50,389 bases of DNA from Clostridia bacterium (GCA_017532425.1 JAFXJH010000105.1:1-50389), one strand, 5' to 3'. Counted from the first letter of the stretch, positions 22,634-31,458 are shown. Program-made: numbers and translations. The notes: generated by a model not told the origin, from the sequence alone.

Positions 22634-23689
22634 TCAAAGTGTTTTTAATATATAATCAAGCATTTTCTGATCATTTATAAGGTGTCTGTATTTTTCGACG
22701 TAACGCACGAGCGCCTCCCTATTTATCGGCTTCGGCGTATTTCCCGCGACCTTCTCAAAATTTTGATAAAATATCTTATCAAGAGCTTCTTTCGGAAGGG
22801 ATATTCCCTTCGTTTCGTTATCTATAACCGTAACACCGTTGCTTGTCGTCAGAAAATCCTGCACGCTCCTTCCGCGGTGAGCGAGATGCTCAAGTCCTGC
22901 GCCCGAGTAGGATATATCCGAGCCGTACATTATGCGGTCGGCGTATTTAATGAAGAAATCGCGATAAAACTCTCTTCTTTTACCGAATGAGCCGTACATT
23001 TCCGCGCCCGGAGTGATATCCACACCGACGTTCGGATATTTCTCAAAGAGCTCCTCGAGCTTTTCGGGATAGTCCGACATAAAGAAGAAATGCGCGAAGT
23101 GAACCGACAGCCTCGGGTGCTTTTCAAGAATATTGTAGACTATGTCGTAGACTCGCTCAAGCGGCAGATAGCTTCCGTCTCCGTAATACCAGCCCTTATC
23201 GAGAAAGCGCTTCGGAATTCTGTCTATATCCCAAAAGGTCTCGGGGTCTGCGACATGCCATATCATATGCGTATTATTCTCTTCACAGGCGGCAAAAAAG
23301 CTGTCAAAATACTCATCGTCGATAAAAACCGAGTAATCCTTCTGCTCGTACGGCTTGGTCTCAAGCATTTTTATACCGTCGAAGCCGATCTCCATAAGCT
23401 CGTTGTACTGCGAAAGCGGATCCATTCCGCTTGGCATCGGAGCCTCAAAAGGCTTTTCGGGATAAACGAGTCCCGCGTAAGCATAAGCCGAGCGGTTATG
23501 CAGCTTATATATTGCGGCGAGCATATTTTGCGCCGGTCCGAGATCCTTGTATATCGGTATCGAGCAGATATTTATCGCCGCCAGAGCGTTTTCCTCGCAA
23601 AATTTATCAAGAACCTCGCGAAAATCTCTTCCGTCGCGATCGGTATGCGTATACAGATGCCAATGGCTGTCAATTATCTTTCTTTTCAC
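22634..23689 (-). CDS. Amidohydrolase family protein (amidohydrolase 2 type)
   Basis: A 351-residue metal-dependent TIM-barrel hydrolase or decarboxylase. The N-terminal DSHWH is the DxHxH metal motif. Later IWHVAD and SVHFAHFFFMSDYP carry further His ligands, and IMYGSDISY carries the final Asp, all as in the amidohydrolase 2 group. It is the first gene of the five-gene minus-strand operon, with a promoter at 23728-23756. The substrate is not predictable. Confidence 0.85.
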   Translation of the reverse strand: MKRKIIDSHWHLYTHTDRDGRDFREVLDKFCEENALAAINICSIPIYKDLGPAQNMLAAIYKLHNRSAYAYAGLVYPEKPFEAPMPSGMDPLSQYNELMEIGFDGIKMLETKPYEQKDYSVFIDDEYFDSFFAACEENNTHMIWHVADPETFWDIDRIPKRFLDKGWYYGDGSYLPLERVYDIVYNILEKHPRLSVHFAHFFFMSDYPEKLEELFEKYPNVGVDITPGAEMYGSFGKRREFYRDFFIKYADRIMYGSDISYSGAGLEHLAHRGRSVQDFLTTSNGVTVIDNETKGISLPKEALDKIFYQNFEKVAGNTPKPINREALVRYVEKYRHLINDQKMLDYILKTL

Positions 23690-23727
23690 GGTGATCTTCC
23701 TTTTTATCTATATAGTCTTACATTAAA

Positions 23728-23756
23728 ATAGTATCACATAGGCTCTGTTTTGTCAA
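23728..23756 (-). promoter_or_regulatory. Promoter of the amidohydrolase operon
   Basis: On the minus strand TTGACA (23751-23756) and TACTAT (23728-23733) are 17 bp apart. The -35 box lies inside the 3' end of the upstream membrane-protein gene. Confidence 0.6.
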
Positions 23757-25107
23757 GCGATTTTTTGTCCCTTGAGGAAACGGACAAAATTATCGCCCAA
23801 AGACAGAGCAAAACAGATACGTTTGCAAAAACCTCAAAATAAGTTGCGGACATGTGGGAAAGTTGTGTGCTAATGAAAATATCAAGCGCCCAAAGTATGC
23901 CGAGAAATCCTATCGATGTTATATTTCCCTTACCTATTGATCTGTCTTTTATGAGCGCAATTACGGTAAGAATAAATCCGACGCTGTTTGCTATGCAGAA
24001 GAGGTTCGCTACACACTGTAATATATTCGATAGGGTTTGAATCAATTCGTAAGAGCTTGAATTTATCAAAATATCGAGAAGCATCATTTGTATAGGTGAA
24101 TAGAGAGAATCGAATATTTCTAAAAGCACGAAGCTCAAAATTATGGTAAGAAGCGCGGCAGACAAGAGCTTGTTAGGCTTCTTTTTCTGATATTCGTAGC
24201 CGAAGTAGGTGAGAAACATAAGAATTGTAAATATCAATATATTTGAACATATCGTTGACATTTGTGAAACTTCCATATAGATTTCGCTCTGCGATATTGG
24301 CAACATCGAAATATAGACTATAAAGCAGGCATATAGGGCATATATAAAGATAGTTATCAAAAGCGAAATAACTGTTGCCTTTGAAACTAATCTTTCGCTG
24401 TTGTAGCTCGACTTTTCAAGAAAAGAGTAAAGAAGATACAGAACGGCGAGCGTTGCTGTAAACGATACATAAATAAAGAAGAATATAATGTAAGCCTCTA
24501 TAATGTTAAAGGTCACAGTGCCCGTAAAAATGTCAAGCATCAAATCGGTAGTCATAGATATTCCAAGGCAATACAGAGCACGTACAGACAACTTACCGAT
24601 GTTTTTCCATACACCCGTGTAATAGTGATCGTCTTCCATAAGATGATAATTCAAATAAATATCATTCTTTTTGAAGCTGTATATGATATAATTACATATT
24701 ACAAAGAACAAAAGAAACAAAAAGGTGTCGTAAACAAGCAGACGTACCGAACCACCAAATCTTTGATAAAGGTGAAGCTTCACGGGAATTATTACAGCTT
24801 CACAAATTATAACGATATTAAGACAAATATAAGCTGCCTTGATATAAAAACAACTTTGTTCTGCTATAAATCGCTCATCTTTTTCGCGGTGTCTGCTGCG
24901 GATAGCTCCGATGATCAGCGTGATTGCCGAGCACAAAGCGATAATTACTTCAATTGCGATCAGATAAACATAGGTTGCACTCGTGAATCTTGACGTTACA
25001 AGCCCAAGACGTAATATGCCTATCATAAGCGAAAGGACAAGTGAAATGATAATAGAATTCCTGCATATCTTTCCCTTTGCCAACTCTATTCTTTCATCAT
25101 AAAACAT
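23734..25107 (-). CDS. Multi-pass membrane protein of unknown function, 457 aa
   Basis: Hydrophobic nearly throughout, with about twelve likely membrane segments and an N-terminal amphipathic stretch (MFYDERIELAKGKICRNSII). ATG 25107 follows GGAGGGA; the frame start at 25122 is weaker. I do not recognise a transporter motif. It lies 2 bp after an XRE regulator and is clearly co-transcribed with it. Such regulator-plus-membrane-protein pairs often respond to membrane stress or peptides, but this is only a suggestion. Confidence 0.75.
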   Translation of the reverse strand: MFYDERIELAKGKICRNSIIISLVLSLMIGILRLGLVTSRFTSATYVYLIAIEVIIALCSAITLIIGAIRSRHREKDERFIAEQSCFYIKAAYICLNIVIICEAVIIPVKLHLYQRFGGSVRLLVYDTFLFLLFFVICNYIIYSFKKNDIYLNYHLMEDDHYYTGVWKNIGKLSVRALYCLGISMTTDLMLDIFTGTVTFNIIEAYIIFFFIYVSFTATLAVLYLLYSFLEKSSYNSERLVSKATVISLLITIFIYALYACFIVYISMLPISQSEIYMEVSQMSTICSNILIFTILMFLTYFGYEYQKKKPNKLLSAALLTIILSFVLLEIFDSLYSPIQMMLLDILINSSSYELIQTLSNILQCVANLFCIANSVGFILTVIALIKDRSIGKGNITSIGFLGILWALDIFISTQLSHMSATYFEVFANVSVLLCLWAIILSVSSRDKKSLDKTEPM

Positions 25108-25109
25108 AG

Positions 25110-25304
25110 TTATTCCCTCCAAAACAGATCATTGAGCGTTACGCCCAGCTCTTTACAAATGCGAATACAGAGATCAAGCGTCGGATTATATCCCCCGTTT
25201 TCGATCATATTGACCGTCTGTCTGGAAACTCCGACTCGTTTGGCAAGCTCTCCTTGCGACAAGCCTCTCTCGTTTCGCAGGTCTTTCATCTTTTGATTTT
25301 CCAA
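25110..25304 (-). CDS. XRE-family repressor, 64 aa
   Basis: A minimal helix-turn-helix protein: MKDLRNERGLSQGELAKRVG then VSRQTVNMIENGGYNPTLDL and ICKELGVTLNDLFW. TTG 25304 is chosen because GGCGGTG precedes it and the protein then begins ENQKMKDLR like its relatives. ATG 25289 is an alternative. The TTG at 25322 would lie too near the transcription start. Two palindromic operators surround its promoter, so it almost certainly represses itself and the membrane-protein gene that follows. Confidence 0.88.
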   Translation of the reverse strand: MENQKMKDLRNERGLSQGELAKRVGVSRQTVNMIENGGYNPTLDLCIRICKELGVTLNDLFWRE

Positions 25305-25316
25305 AAAAACACCGCC

Positions 25317-25377
25317 TGTCAAATATATTTGACAGTATTATAGCACGCACACGGCAAAATGTCAAGTATATTTGACA
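25317..25377 (-). promoter_or_regulatory. Promoter with two flanking operators for the XRE repressor
   Basis: On the minus strand TTGACA (25360-25365) and TATAAT (25337-25342) are 17 bp apart. TGTCAAATATATTTGACA (25317-25334) is a perfect palindrome at the transcription start. TGTCAAGTATATTTGACA (25360-25377) covers the -35 box. Their starts are 43 bp apart, four helical turns, allowing same-face binding. Confidence 0.85.
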
Positions 25378-25404
25378 TAAAAGCTTATAAAAAATCAAAA
25401 GTCA

Positions 25405-25433
25405 TTGACTTTTGATCACAGCGAGGCTATAAT
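25405..25433 (+). promoter_or_regulatory. Promoter of the GDSL esterase gene
   Basis: TTGACT (25405-25410) and TATAAT (25428-25433) are 17 bp apart. It is divergent from the XRE promoter and lies 28 bp beyond its outer operator. Confidence 0.7.
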
Positions 25434-25470
25434 TAAAGTGAAAAGCTTTATTTTAAAGGAGTATCCCGAA

Positions 25471-26151
25471 ATGAAAATCAAAGACAAGGTTATGCTTGAC
25501 ATCGGCGGACTGTACGAGCACGGTCCGATCACCATAGTTGCCTTCGGCGACAGCGTTACGCACGGCTGCTTTGATGCAGACGAAATGGACTACGTAAACG
25601 TCTACCACCGCCGTCTTGCCAATATGATAAACGAAAAATACAGCTACGTTCCGGTAAACGTCATAAACGCGGGCATCGGAGGCACTACCGCGAAAGCATC
25701 GCTTGCCCGAATGGAAAGCCAGGTCTTTTCTCACTCTCCCGACCTCGTTATCGTAGCCTTCGGTCTCAACGACGTCAACGGCTCACTTGAGGATTACACA
25801 AATTCGCTCAAGGTCATCTTCGAAAGCTGTCTCTCCCGCGGAGTCGAGGCTATATTTATGACTCCCAACATGCTCAACACCTACGTTTCCGACCGCGCAC
25901 CCGCGCAGTTCAGGGACTACGCCCGTGTTACCGCCGAATATCAGACCAGCGGACGAATGGACTCCTATATGACCGCCGCCGTTGAGCTTGCGCGCGGTAT
26001 GGGCATAAAGGTCGCCGACTGCTACGCCAAGTGGAAGAAGCTCGCCGAGACTGAGGACACCACCGCCCTTCTCGCAAATGCCATTAACCACCCGACCCGC
26101 GAAATGCATCAGCTCTTCGCCGACACACTTTTCGATACCATCTTCTCGTAA
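25471..26151 (+). CDS. SGNH/GDSL hydrolase
   Basis: A 226-residue lipase/esterase-fold protein with all four blocks: FGDSVTHG (nucleophile Ser in block I), Gly in INAGIGGTTA, GLNDV (Asn in block III) and NHPT (block V His). There is no signal peptide, so it is cytoplasmic. ATG 25471 with AAAGGAG upstream is chosen over the longer frame from 25405, which would overlap the promoter. Likely an acetyl-esterase on sugars; the exact substrate is unknown. Confidence 0.88.
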   Translation: MKIKDKVMLDIGGLYEHGPITIVAFGDSVTHGCFDADEMDYVNVYHRRLANMINEKYSYVPVNVINAGIGGTTAKASLARMESQVFSHSPDLVIVAFGLNDVNGSLEDYTNSLKVIFESCLSRGVEAIFMTPNMLNTYVSDRAPAQFRDYARVTAEYQTSGRMDSYMTAAVELARGMGIKVADCYAKWKKLAETEDTTALLANAINHPTREMHQLFADTLFDTIFS

Positions 26152-26160
26152 GGAAATCCG

Positions 26161-26315
26161 CCAAAGGCTCTGCCTTTGGAATCCGCTTAGAAACTTTTTT
26201 CAAAAAGTTTCTAAGAACTTCAAAAACTTTTCTGAAAATAAAAAACTTTTTTAAGAAAAGTTTTGCTCGAGCTTTTTCAAAAGCTCGCGGGATTCTTAAG
26301 GGCAGCGCCCTTAAG
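26161..26315. repeat. Dispersed structured intergenic repeat, copy 3 (four hairpins)
   Basis: CCAAAGGC-TCT-GCCTTTGG (26161-26179), hairpin A (26186-26215, CTTAGAAACTTTTT / AAAAAGTTTCTAAG), linker CTTCAAAAACTTTTCTG, hairpin B (26268-26287, same sequence as in copy 1) and CTTAAGGGC-AGC-GCCCTTAAG (26295-26315). Hairpin A differs from copies 1 and 2 by paired changes that keep the stem. Confidence 0.75.
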
Positions 26316-26348
26316 TTGCCCGCTTCACCGCAACCCATCGCACAAAAA

Positions 26349-26376
26349 ACGATCCCCTCGTATTCGAAGGGATCGT
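26349..26376. terminator. Terminator of the PepSY gene
   Basis: ACGATCCC pairs with GGGATCGT around a 12-base loop, and a T-run lies on each side. It ends the minus-strand PepSY gene and possibly the esterase transcript. Confidence 0.7.
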
Positions 26377-26394
26377 AATTTTTATTTTAGTTTA

Positions 26395-27855
26395 TCAGTC
26401 GTCGTAGTCGCGCTCGGACTTTATGACCTCGCCGCTGACAGCGTCGATGTCGTATTCGTACTCATATCTGCCCGATTCGAAGTCGATCTCGTAAACTGCC
26501 TTGCCCTTTTCAACGTCGAATTCGCAATCGTCGAAAAATACTTCGGATGCCTTCAGACCTGCGTGATCAAGAGCGATCTCCTTTGCTTTTTCAAGGGTGA
26601 TATAGTTTTCCGGCTTGCTTTCGCTCGGTGTCGAGGGTGCTGTAGGTGCAGAAGGAGTATTGTTTGCACTCTGCTTCTTATCGTCTATCTTTTTTCGAAG
26701 GATGCTTCCGTTTACCGCGTCGATATCGTATTCGTATTCAACTCGGTCTACGTAGAATTCAAGCTCGTAGATAGCTCTGCCGTTCTCGAAATCAAACTCG
26801 CGATCGTCGAAAATTGCCTTGGTTGCATCCACGCCTGCGTCCTTGAGAGCGATCTCTTTTGCTTTTTCAAGGGTGATATAGGTCGGTGCAGGGGGAGGCT
26901 CAACAGAAACGGGAGGCTCTGCAGGTGTTGTCGGTTCGGTAGGCGCCGTCGGTTCCGTAGGCGCCGTCGGTTCCGTAGGCACCGTCGGCTCAGTAGGCGC
27001 CGTCGGTTCCGTAGGCACCGTCGGCTCAGTAGGCGTCGTCGGTTCGGTAGCATTGTCAAGAGGCTCGACCACAGCCGATGAAGAGGCGTTTTCCTTGGGT
27101 TTGTCGCCGTTTTTTACAGTATCGTCCTTTTTGCTCGTGTTCTTTCTGATATCCCATTCATAATCGAGGATCTTTCCGTCGGTAGCATCGATATCATAAT
27201 CATACTCGTTGCCGTTTGCGTAGAATTCAAGCTCATAAACAGCTCTGCCGCGCTCGAAGTCGAATTCACGGTCGTCGAATACTACCTCCGACTCGCTTAC
27301 TCCCGCGTGAGCAAGAGCGATCTCCTTAGCCTTTTCAAGAGAGATATACTGCGAGGGGCGGATTGCGCTTGCGTATTTGTTATCGTAATCGTCGTGACCT
27401 ATCGTGATGACATCAGGATTTACGTCAAGACCCCTTACCGTGCTTGCTATTTCATTTTCGATGGTAGCAACGAAATTTCTCTCGGGAATGACCGAGCCGG
27501 GCTCGATGCGGACAACGATATTTCTTCTTTCGCTTTCAACGCCCGAAGTGAAGTAGCCTGCGTTATATATTTCCTTTACAAGCAGCTTTACCGCTTCAAC
27601 GTAGCTTTTTCCCGAAAGATCGTCGATTCCGACAAGCAGTCTTTTGCCGTCTGCGTTGTTGCCTTTTACCGCTGTAACGTTTCCGCTTTTGTCATAGTCT
27701 ATACGGATCTCGGGATTTACGCTTAAAATAAGTGTTCCCGAAGTGCCCGATAGCAAAGGGCTTTTTTTCAGCAGAAGAAATCCTGCTGTGAGTACAGTCG
27801 CTATAACGAGAAGTACTGCGATGGTTATGGTGGCTGTTTTGATAGTCTTTTTCAT
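26395..27855 (-). CDS. Membrane-anchored PepSY protein with RsgI-like domain and Pro-Thr repeats
   Basis: A 486-residue protein. A single membrane segment (about 10-30) anchors it with the rest outside. Residues 40-160 (LILSVNPEIRIDYDKSGNVT) resemble the extracellular domain of RsgI-type anti-sigma factors. Three PepSY-like repeats follow, each starting YI(S/T)LEKAKEIAL with VFFDD/IFDDREFDFE and YDIDA. Between the first and second is a low-complexity linker of repeated PTEPT units. The cytoplasmic anti-sigma domain of RsgI is absent. It probably binds wall material, inhibits a protease or senses signals outside the cell; this is inferred from the domains only. Confidence 0.82.
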   Translation of the reverse strand: MKKTIKTATITIAVLLVIATVLTAGFLLLKKSPLLSGTSGTLILSVNPEIRIDYDKSGNVTAVKGNNADGKRLLVGIDDLSGKSYVEAVKLLVKEIYNAGYFTSGVESERRNIVVRIEPGSVIPERNFVATIENEIASTVRGLDVNPDVITIGHDDYDNKYASAIRPSQYISLEKAKEIALAHAGVSESEVVFDDREFDFERGRAVYELEFYANGNEYDYDIDATDGKILDYEWDIRKNTSKKDDTVKNGDKPKENASSSAVVEPLDNATEPTTPTEPTVPTEPTAPTEPTVPTEPTAPTEPTAPTEPTTPAEPPVSVEPPPAPTYITLEKAKEIALKDAGVDATKAIFDDREFDFENGRAIYELEFYVDRVEYEYDIDAVNGSILRKKIDDKKQSANNTPSAPTAPSTPSESKPENYITLEKAKEIALDHAGLKASEVFFDDCEFDVEKGKAVYEIDFESGRYEYEYDIDAVSGEVIKSERDYDD

Positions 27856-28145
27856 ATTTAAAAAGTCCTTTCTTGTTTTTTGTTTTGTATTTACAGAATA
27901 CGGAAAAGATTTTTTCGTATCGGGGTATTTTCAAAAATTTTATAAATTTATTTTTGATTTGATCTTGATACGGTTTTTACCTTTTGCTTTCATTTATACT
28001 GTACGCAAAAAAGAACTTAATAAACGGGGTAACTGCAAGATTTTTTATAAAGAAGCCGATTTTTATCAGGTGTAAACCGCAAACTGCACATTGTGAATAA
28101 AATTCAGCCGTACGCGGTAAGCACTTGTGCTCTTGTTTGTTCGCC
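27856..28145. other. Gene-free stretch upstream of the PepSY gene
   Basis: A/T-rich DNA that should hold the PepSY promoter. I found no convincing -35/-10 pair, hairpin, repeat or small gene here. Confidence 0.4.
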
Positions 28146-29162
28146 TTATCCTATTATCTCGCCGCGAAGATATTTTTTATATCTGTCGTCCGAGAGAAGG
28201 TCGGCATTTACAAGAAGATTATTAAAAATGCCGTTTCCGCCCTCCTCGCCTACGTCGAGCAGAATGTTTTCGGTATCGCTTCTGAAGCCCGAATTAAAGT
28301 TTGTAAGAACAGAGCAGAATTTCTTGCACGCTCTGAACGCCGTATGGCGTCCCGCCTTCGGAGAATACCAGAAGCAGAAGCAACTGTCAAAAACACTTCG
28401 TCTGCTTTCGAGCATACAGAATCCTACGCCAAACTGGTCGCTGTAGCAGTTATTATAGAAATTTCCGCCGTCAAGGTCGCGGAATGCACAGCTGTTTTCG
28501 TAATCCTCATAGTCTGAAACGTAAAGCGGATGAATATTTCGCAGGAAATTTCCCGCCGTGCGGAGATCCACGCCTATGAAGACCTTCGCTATTCTCATAT
28601 TCGTAAAGGTATTGTCCCATCCCTCGACAAGAACACCCTTTGATGAGGTATCTCCCGTGCCGACTATATTAACGTTCATAATATCTGCATCGGACGAGCC
28701 GTTGTTTGCTCCGCGCTTTATATGGATACCGATACGCGTATGCTTTATCGACACGTCGCGTATGAGAGTCTCTCTGCCGCTGTCGATAGAGATGCCGTTT
28801 GCTCTTCCGTTTCCGTCGACTATGCCGCCGACGAAGGAATAATTGCTTCCGTTTGTATAAATATCGTTGAAGGCATCCTTTCCGCCGAGGCGCACGAGTG
28901 CTTCCTCGCTACTCCAGTCGTCAGACGCCTTTATAACGGCGTATTTGGAGAGCTGAAGCGAAACGCTCTTTTTCGGGTCTGCGGGAGTGCATATCGGCTT
29001 TGTGAGGAGATAAGTTCCGTCAGGGAAATATATAGTGCGGTTGGGATTTGTATCGATTATCCTCTGAAGAGTGTCAGACACGTCGGCAGAGCCGTCACGC
29101 GGAAGAATATCTGCCACGTTTACAAAGCTTTTTTCGGAAAAATCAAAGATATCGTTATTCAT
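28146..29162 (-). CDS. Right-handed beta-helix (pectate-lyase-fold) protein
   Basis: A 338-residue protein. The opening FVNVADILPRDGSADVSDTL, with RTIYFPDGTYLL following, is the standard start of pectate-lyase-3/polygalacturonase-like beta-helix proteins. Repeating short strands with Asn and Gly follow (DADIMNVNIVGTGD, NTFTNMRIAKVFIG). ATG 29162 follows GGAG; there is no signal peptide. It probably binds or cleaves a carbohydrate. No catalytic Asp triad of GH28 could be placed with confidence. Confidence 0.75.
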   Translation of the reverse strand: MNNDIFDFSEKSFVNVADILPRDGSADVSDTLQRIIDTNPNRTIYFPDGTYLLTKPICTPADPKKSVSLQLSKYAVIKASDDWSSEEALVRLGGKDAFNDIYTNGSNYSFVGGIVDGNGRANGISIDSGRETLIRDVSIKHTRIGIHIKRGANNGSSDADIMNVNIVGTGDTSSKGVLVEGWDNTFTNMRIAKVFIGVDLRTAGNFLRNIHPLYVSDYEDYENSCAFRDLDGGNFYNNCYSDQFGVGFCMLESRRSVFDSCFCFWYSPKAGRHTAFRACKKFCSVLTNFNSGFRSDTENILLDVGEEGGNGIFNNLLVNADLLSDDRYKKYLRGEIIG

Positions 29163-29279
29163 ATTTGTCTCCTTTACGCAAAAAGTATTACAAAAAAGTA
29201 TATCACAGATATTTTCAAAAAGCAATAGAGACAATTCGGTTTTCCTTGTCTTGCTTCTCATATATTTGCAAAAAAAATG

Positions 29280-29308
29280 TTGATTTCAGAAAGAAAATGT
29301 AGTATAAT
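29280..29308 (+). promoter_or_regulatory. Promoter of methylglyoxal synthase gene
   Basis: TTGATT (29280-29285) and TATAAT (29303-29308) are 17 bp apart, 53 bp before the ATG. Confidence 0.7.
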
Positions 29309-29361
29309 GTCAATCAGAAATGAAAAATGAAAAATAATATGAAAATGGAGAAAACGGTTTA

Positions 29362-29829
29362 ATGAACGAAAACATAAACCTCACAATGGAGCCGCAGAAG
29401 AACATCGCTCTTATTGCACACGACAACAAAAAGCGCGATCTTATCGATTGGTGCAAGAAAAACAAGGAAATTCTCGAGCATCATTTCCTTTGCGGCACAG
29501 GAACAACGGCAAAAATGGTGGCAGAACATACCGGTCTTCCGGTAAGAGGATACAACAGCGGCCCTCTCGGCGGCGACCAGCAGATAGGCGCGCGCATCGT
29601 TGACGGAAAGATAGATATCGTAATATTCTTTTCCGATCCGCTGACAGCACAGCCTCACGACCCCGACGTAAAAGCACTCCTTCGAATCGCGCAAGTCTAC
29701 GACATTCCGATCGCAAACAACCGCGCTACTGCAGATTTTATAATCACAAGCCCTTATATGGACGGCGAATATTCGCATGACCTTCCCGATTTTCGACGTG
29801 CCGTGCACGAAAGAGCGAAGAGTCTTTAA
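29362..29829 (+). CDS. mgsA: Methylglyoxal synthase
   Basis: A 155-residue enzyme converting dihydroxyacetone phosphate to methylglyoxal and phosphate, a bypass that relieves sugar-phosphate build-up. The length matches the family (about 150). Conserved blocks are all present: IALIAHDNKKRDLI, GTGTTAKM, SGPLGGDQQIGA (catalytic Asp), FFSDPLTAQPHDPDVKALLR and NNRATADFII. It stands alone with its own promoter among sugar-degrading genes, which fits a role in balancing high sugar uptake. Confidence 0.95.
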   Translation: MNENINLTMEPQKNIALIAHDNKKRDLIDWCKKNKEILEHHFLCGTGTTAKMVAEHTGLPVRGYNSGPLGGDQQIGARIVDGKIDIVIFFSDPLTAQPHDPDVKALLRIAQVYDIPIANNRATADFIITSPYMDGEYSHDLPDFRRAVHERAKSL

Positions 29830-29927
29830 GGCAATCGGGCAAATACTATCAAAATCATATCAATCCGAGCTTATCGACACAAGCTGTTTAAACGTGCGTT
29901 TGTAACAGCGCAAGGGAGCGAACATAT

Positions 29928-31379
29928 ATGAAAAGCAACGTAAATAACAGAATACTCTGCTGGGATGACAGTCTGATTGAAAAAAGCAGCAACGTAGAGA
30001 TACGTATGCACAAAATGGAAAAGAAGAATCTTGCTCTCGTTTGCGACAGCGAATGGGAGGGTGCGTATAACTGTTACGGAAGTCTGCTTAACGTAGACGG
30101 AGTTTACCGTCTGTATTACCGTGCAGACGCTTCGCGTCTTATGGCGGCGGGCGGAATCGCGTCGAGCGAGGTCGTTATATGCCTTGCCGAAAGTACAGAC
30201 GGAATTGTTTTCAGAAAGCCAAACCTATGCAAGTACGAATTCAACGGAACTAAAAACAACAACATAGTTTTTTCAAGGCCAAACCGTATAGACAGCTTTT
30301 CCGTCTTCTATGACAAAAATCCGCGCTGTCCTGCCTGCGAGAAATTCAAGGCTTTTTCATCATACAAGGTAGACGGAAACGATCGGCTGATGTGCTACGT
30401 AAGTGCAGACGGCTATGATTTCAAAGAAAAAGGCTTTGTCGGCGTAAAAGGAACCTTCGATTCGTTCAACACTCTTGTATGGGACGAGGATACTGAGCAG
30501 TACTTCCTTTTCTACCGCGCTTTTCACAAAGCAGACGGAAGAGAGCTTTTCGAGTGGAAGGATATCGACGTTGTCAGCGATATTCGTCACGTCCGTGTTG
30601 CCACAAGCAAGGATTTTGAAAACTGGACAGAGCACGGGCGAATAAAATTCAAAGAAGGTCAGCAAGAATATCCGCTATATACAAATCAGATAGAAAAATA
30701 TTACAGAAGCAGCAATACGTTTATCGGATTTCCCGTCCGATACTGCGACAGAGTAAATGAAAAAGACAATTTTTCATTTATGGCTCTTTCCGACAGACGT
30801 GACAGCATAGCAAAAAAATTCGGAAGATCGGCAACCGCTCTTACCGACTGCATTATAATGACCTCTCCCGACGGCTTTACCTTCGACAAAAGAGACGAAT
30901 CGTTTATGACGCCCGGGATAGAAGCGCGAAACAACTGGTGGTACGGCGATTGCTATACCGTCTACGGACTGGCGGAAACGGCATCCGACGAAGAGGGCGC
31001 TCCAAACGAAATATCGATGTACGTAGGTGAAAATTATGCTGTCAAGAGTGTAAATTTCAGGCGTTACACGACAAGACTTGACGGATTTTTCTCTTGGTAC
31101 GGAAGCTACAGCGGCGGCGAGGTGGTGACAAGGCCCTTGAAAATAAGCGGCGGAAGTATGAAGCTGAATTTTGCAAGCTCGGCTGTTGGCAAGATCATCG
31201 TCGCTATTTGCGACACGGACGGCGCCGCGCTCGACGGATACACGAGCTATCCGATCTTCGGCGACAGCGTAGACCGCCCCGTTGTCTTTGAAAAAGATCT
31301 GTCAGCACTCAGCGGAAAAGAGGTTCGTTTGAAGCTTTATCTTTACGACTCTCACCTCTACTCTTTTACATTTGAATGA
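29928..31379 (+). CDS. GH32/GH43-like five-bladed propeller protein with C-terminal sandwich
   Basis: A 483-residue protein without signal peptide. Residues about 30-375 show repeating beta-propeller patterns seen in GH32/43/68-superfamily proteins (YGSLLNVDGVYRLYYRAD, SFNTLVWDEDTEQYFLFYRA, VRVATSKDFENWTEHG). The last 100 residues (FFSWYGSYSGGEVVTRPLKI then KLNFASSAVGKIIVAICDTD) form a beta-sandwich typical of a widespread uncharacterised family. I could not place catalytic residues, so activity is unproven. The ribosome site GGGAG precedes ATG 29928. Confidence 0.65.
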   Translation: MKSNVNNRILCWDDSLIEKSSNVEIRMHKMEKKNLALVCDSEWEGAYNCYGSLLNVDGVYRLYYRADASRLMAAGGIASSEVVICLAESTDGIVFRKPNLCKYEFNGTKNNNIVFSRPNRIDSFSVFYDKNPRCPACEKFKAFSSYKVDGNDRLMCYVSADGYDFKEKGFVGVKGTFDSFNTLVWDEDTEQYFLFYRAFHKADGRELFEWKDIDVVSDIRHVRVATSKDFENWTEHGRIKFKEGQQEYPLYTNQIEKYYRSSNTFIGFPVRYCDRVNEKDNFSFMALSDRRDSIAKKFGRSATALTDCIIMTSPDGFTFDKRDESFMTPGIEARNNWWYGDCYTVYGLAETASDEEGAPNEISMYVGENYAVKSVNFRRYTTRLDGFFSWYGSYSGGEVVTRPLKISGGSMKLNFASSAVGKIIVAICDTDGAALDGYTSYPIFGDSVDRPVVFEKDLSALSGKEVRLKLYLYDSHLYSFTFE

Positions 31380-31390
31380 TCTACACCGAC

Positions 31391-31428
31391 AAAAAGGACG
31401 AAGAATTTCAAAACTCTTCGTCCTTTTT
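31391..31428. terminator. Bidirectional terminator between convergent genes
   Basis: AAAAAGGACGAAGA pairs with TCTTCGTCCTTTTT, a 14-bp stem with T-runs, between the propeller gene and the GH51 gene. Confidence 0.9.
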
Positions 31429-31458
31429 TTACTTTATAGTATTATATAATATTTTATC

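Noticed and set aside
26920..27050. Short tandem repeats that could be a minisatellite or origin iterons
   Set aside because: They are in-frame codons for the Pro-Thr linker of the PepSY protein.
26263..27081. 272-residue plus-strand frame with Arg-rich repeats
   Set aside because: It is the reverse of the PTEPT linker and PepSY repeats of the real minus-strand gene.
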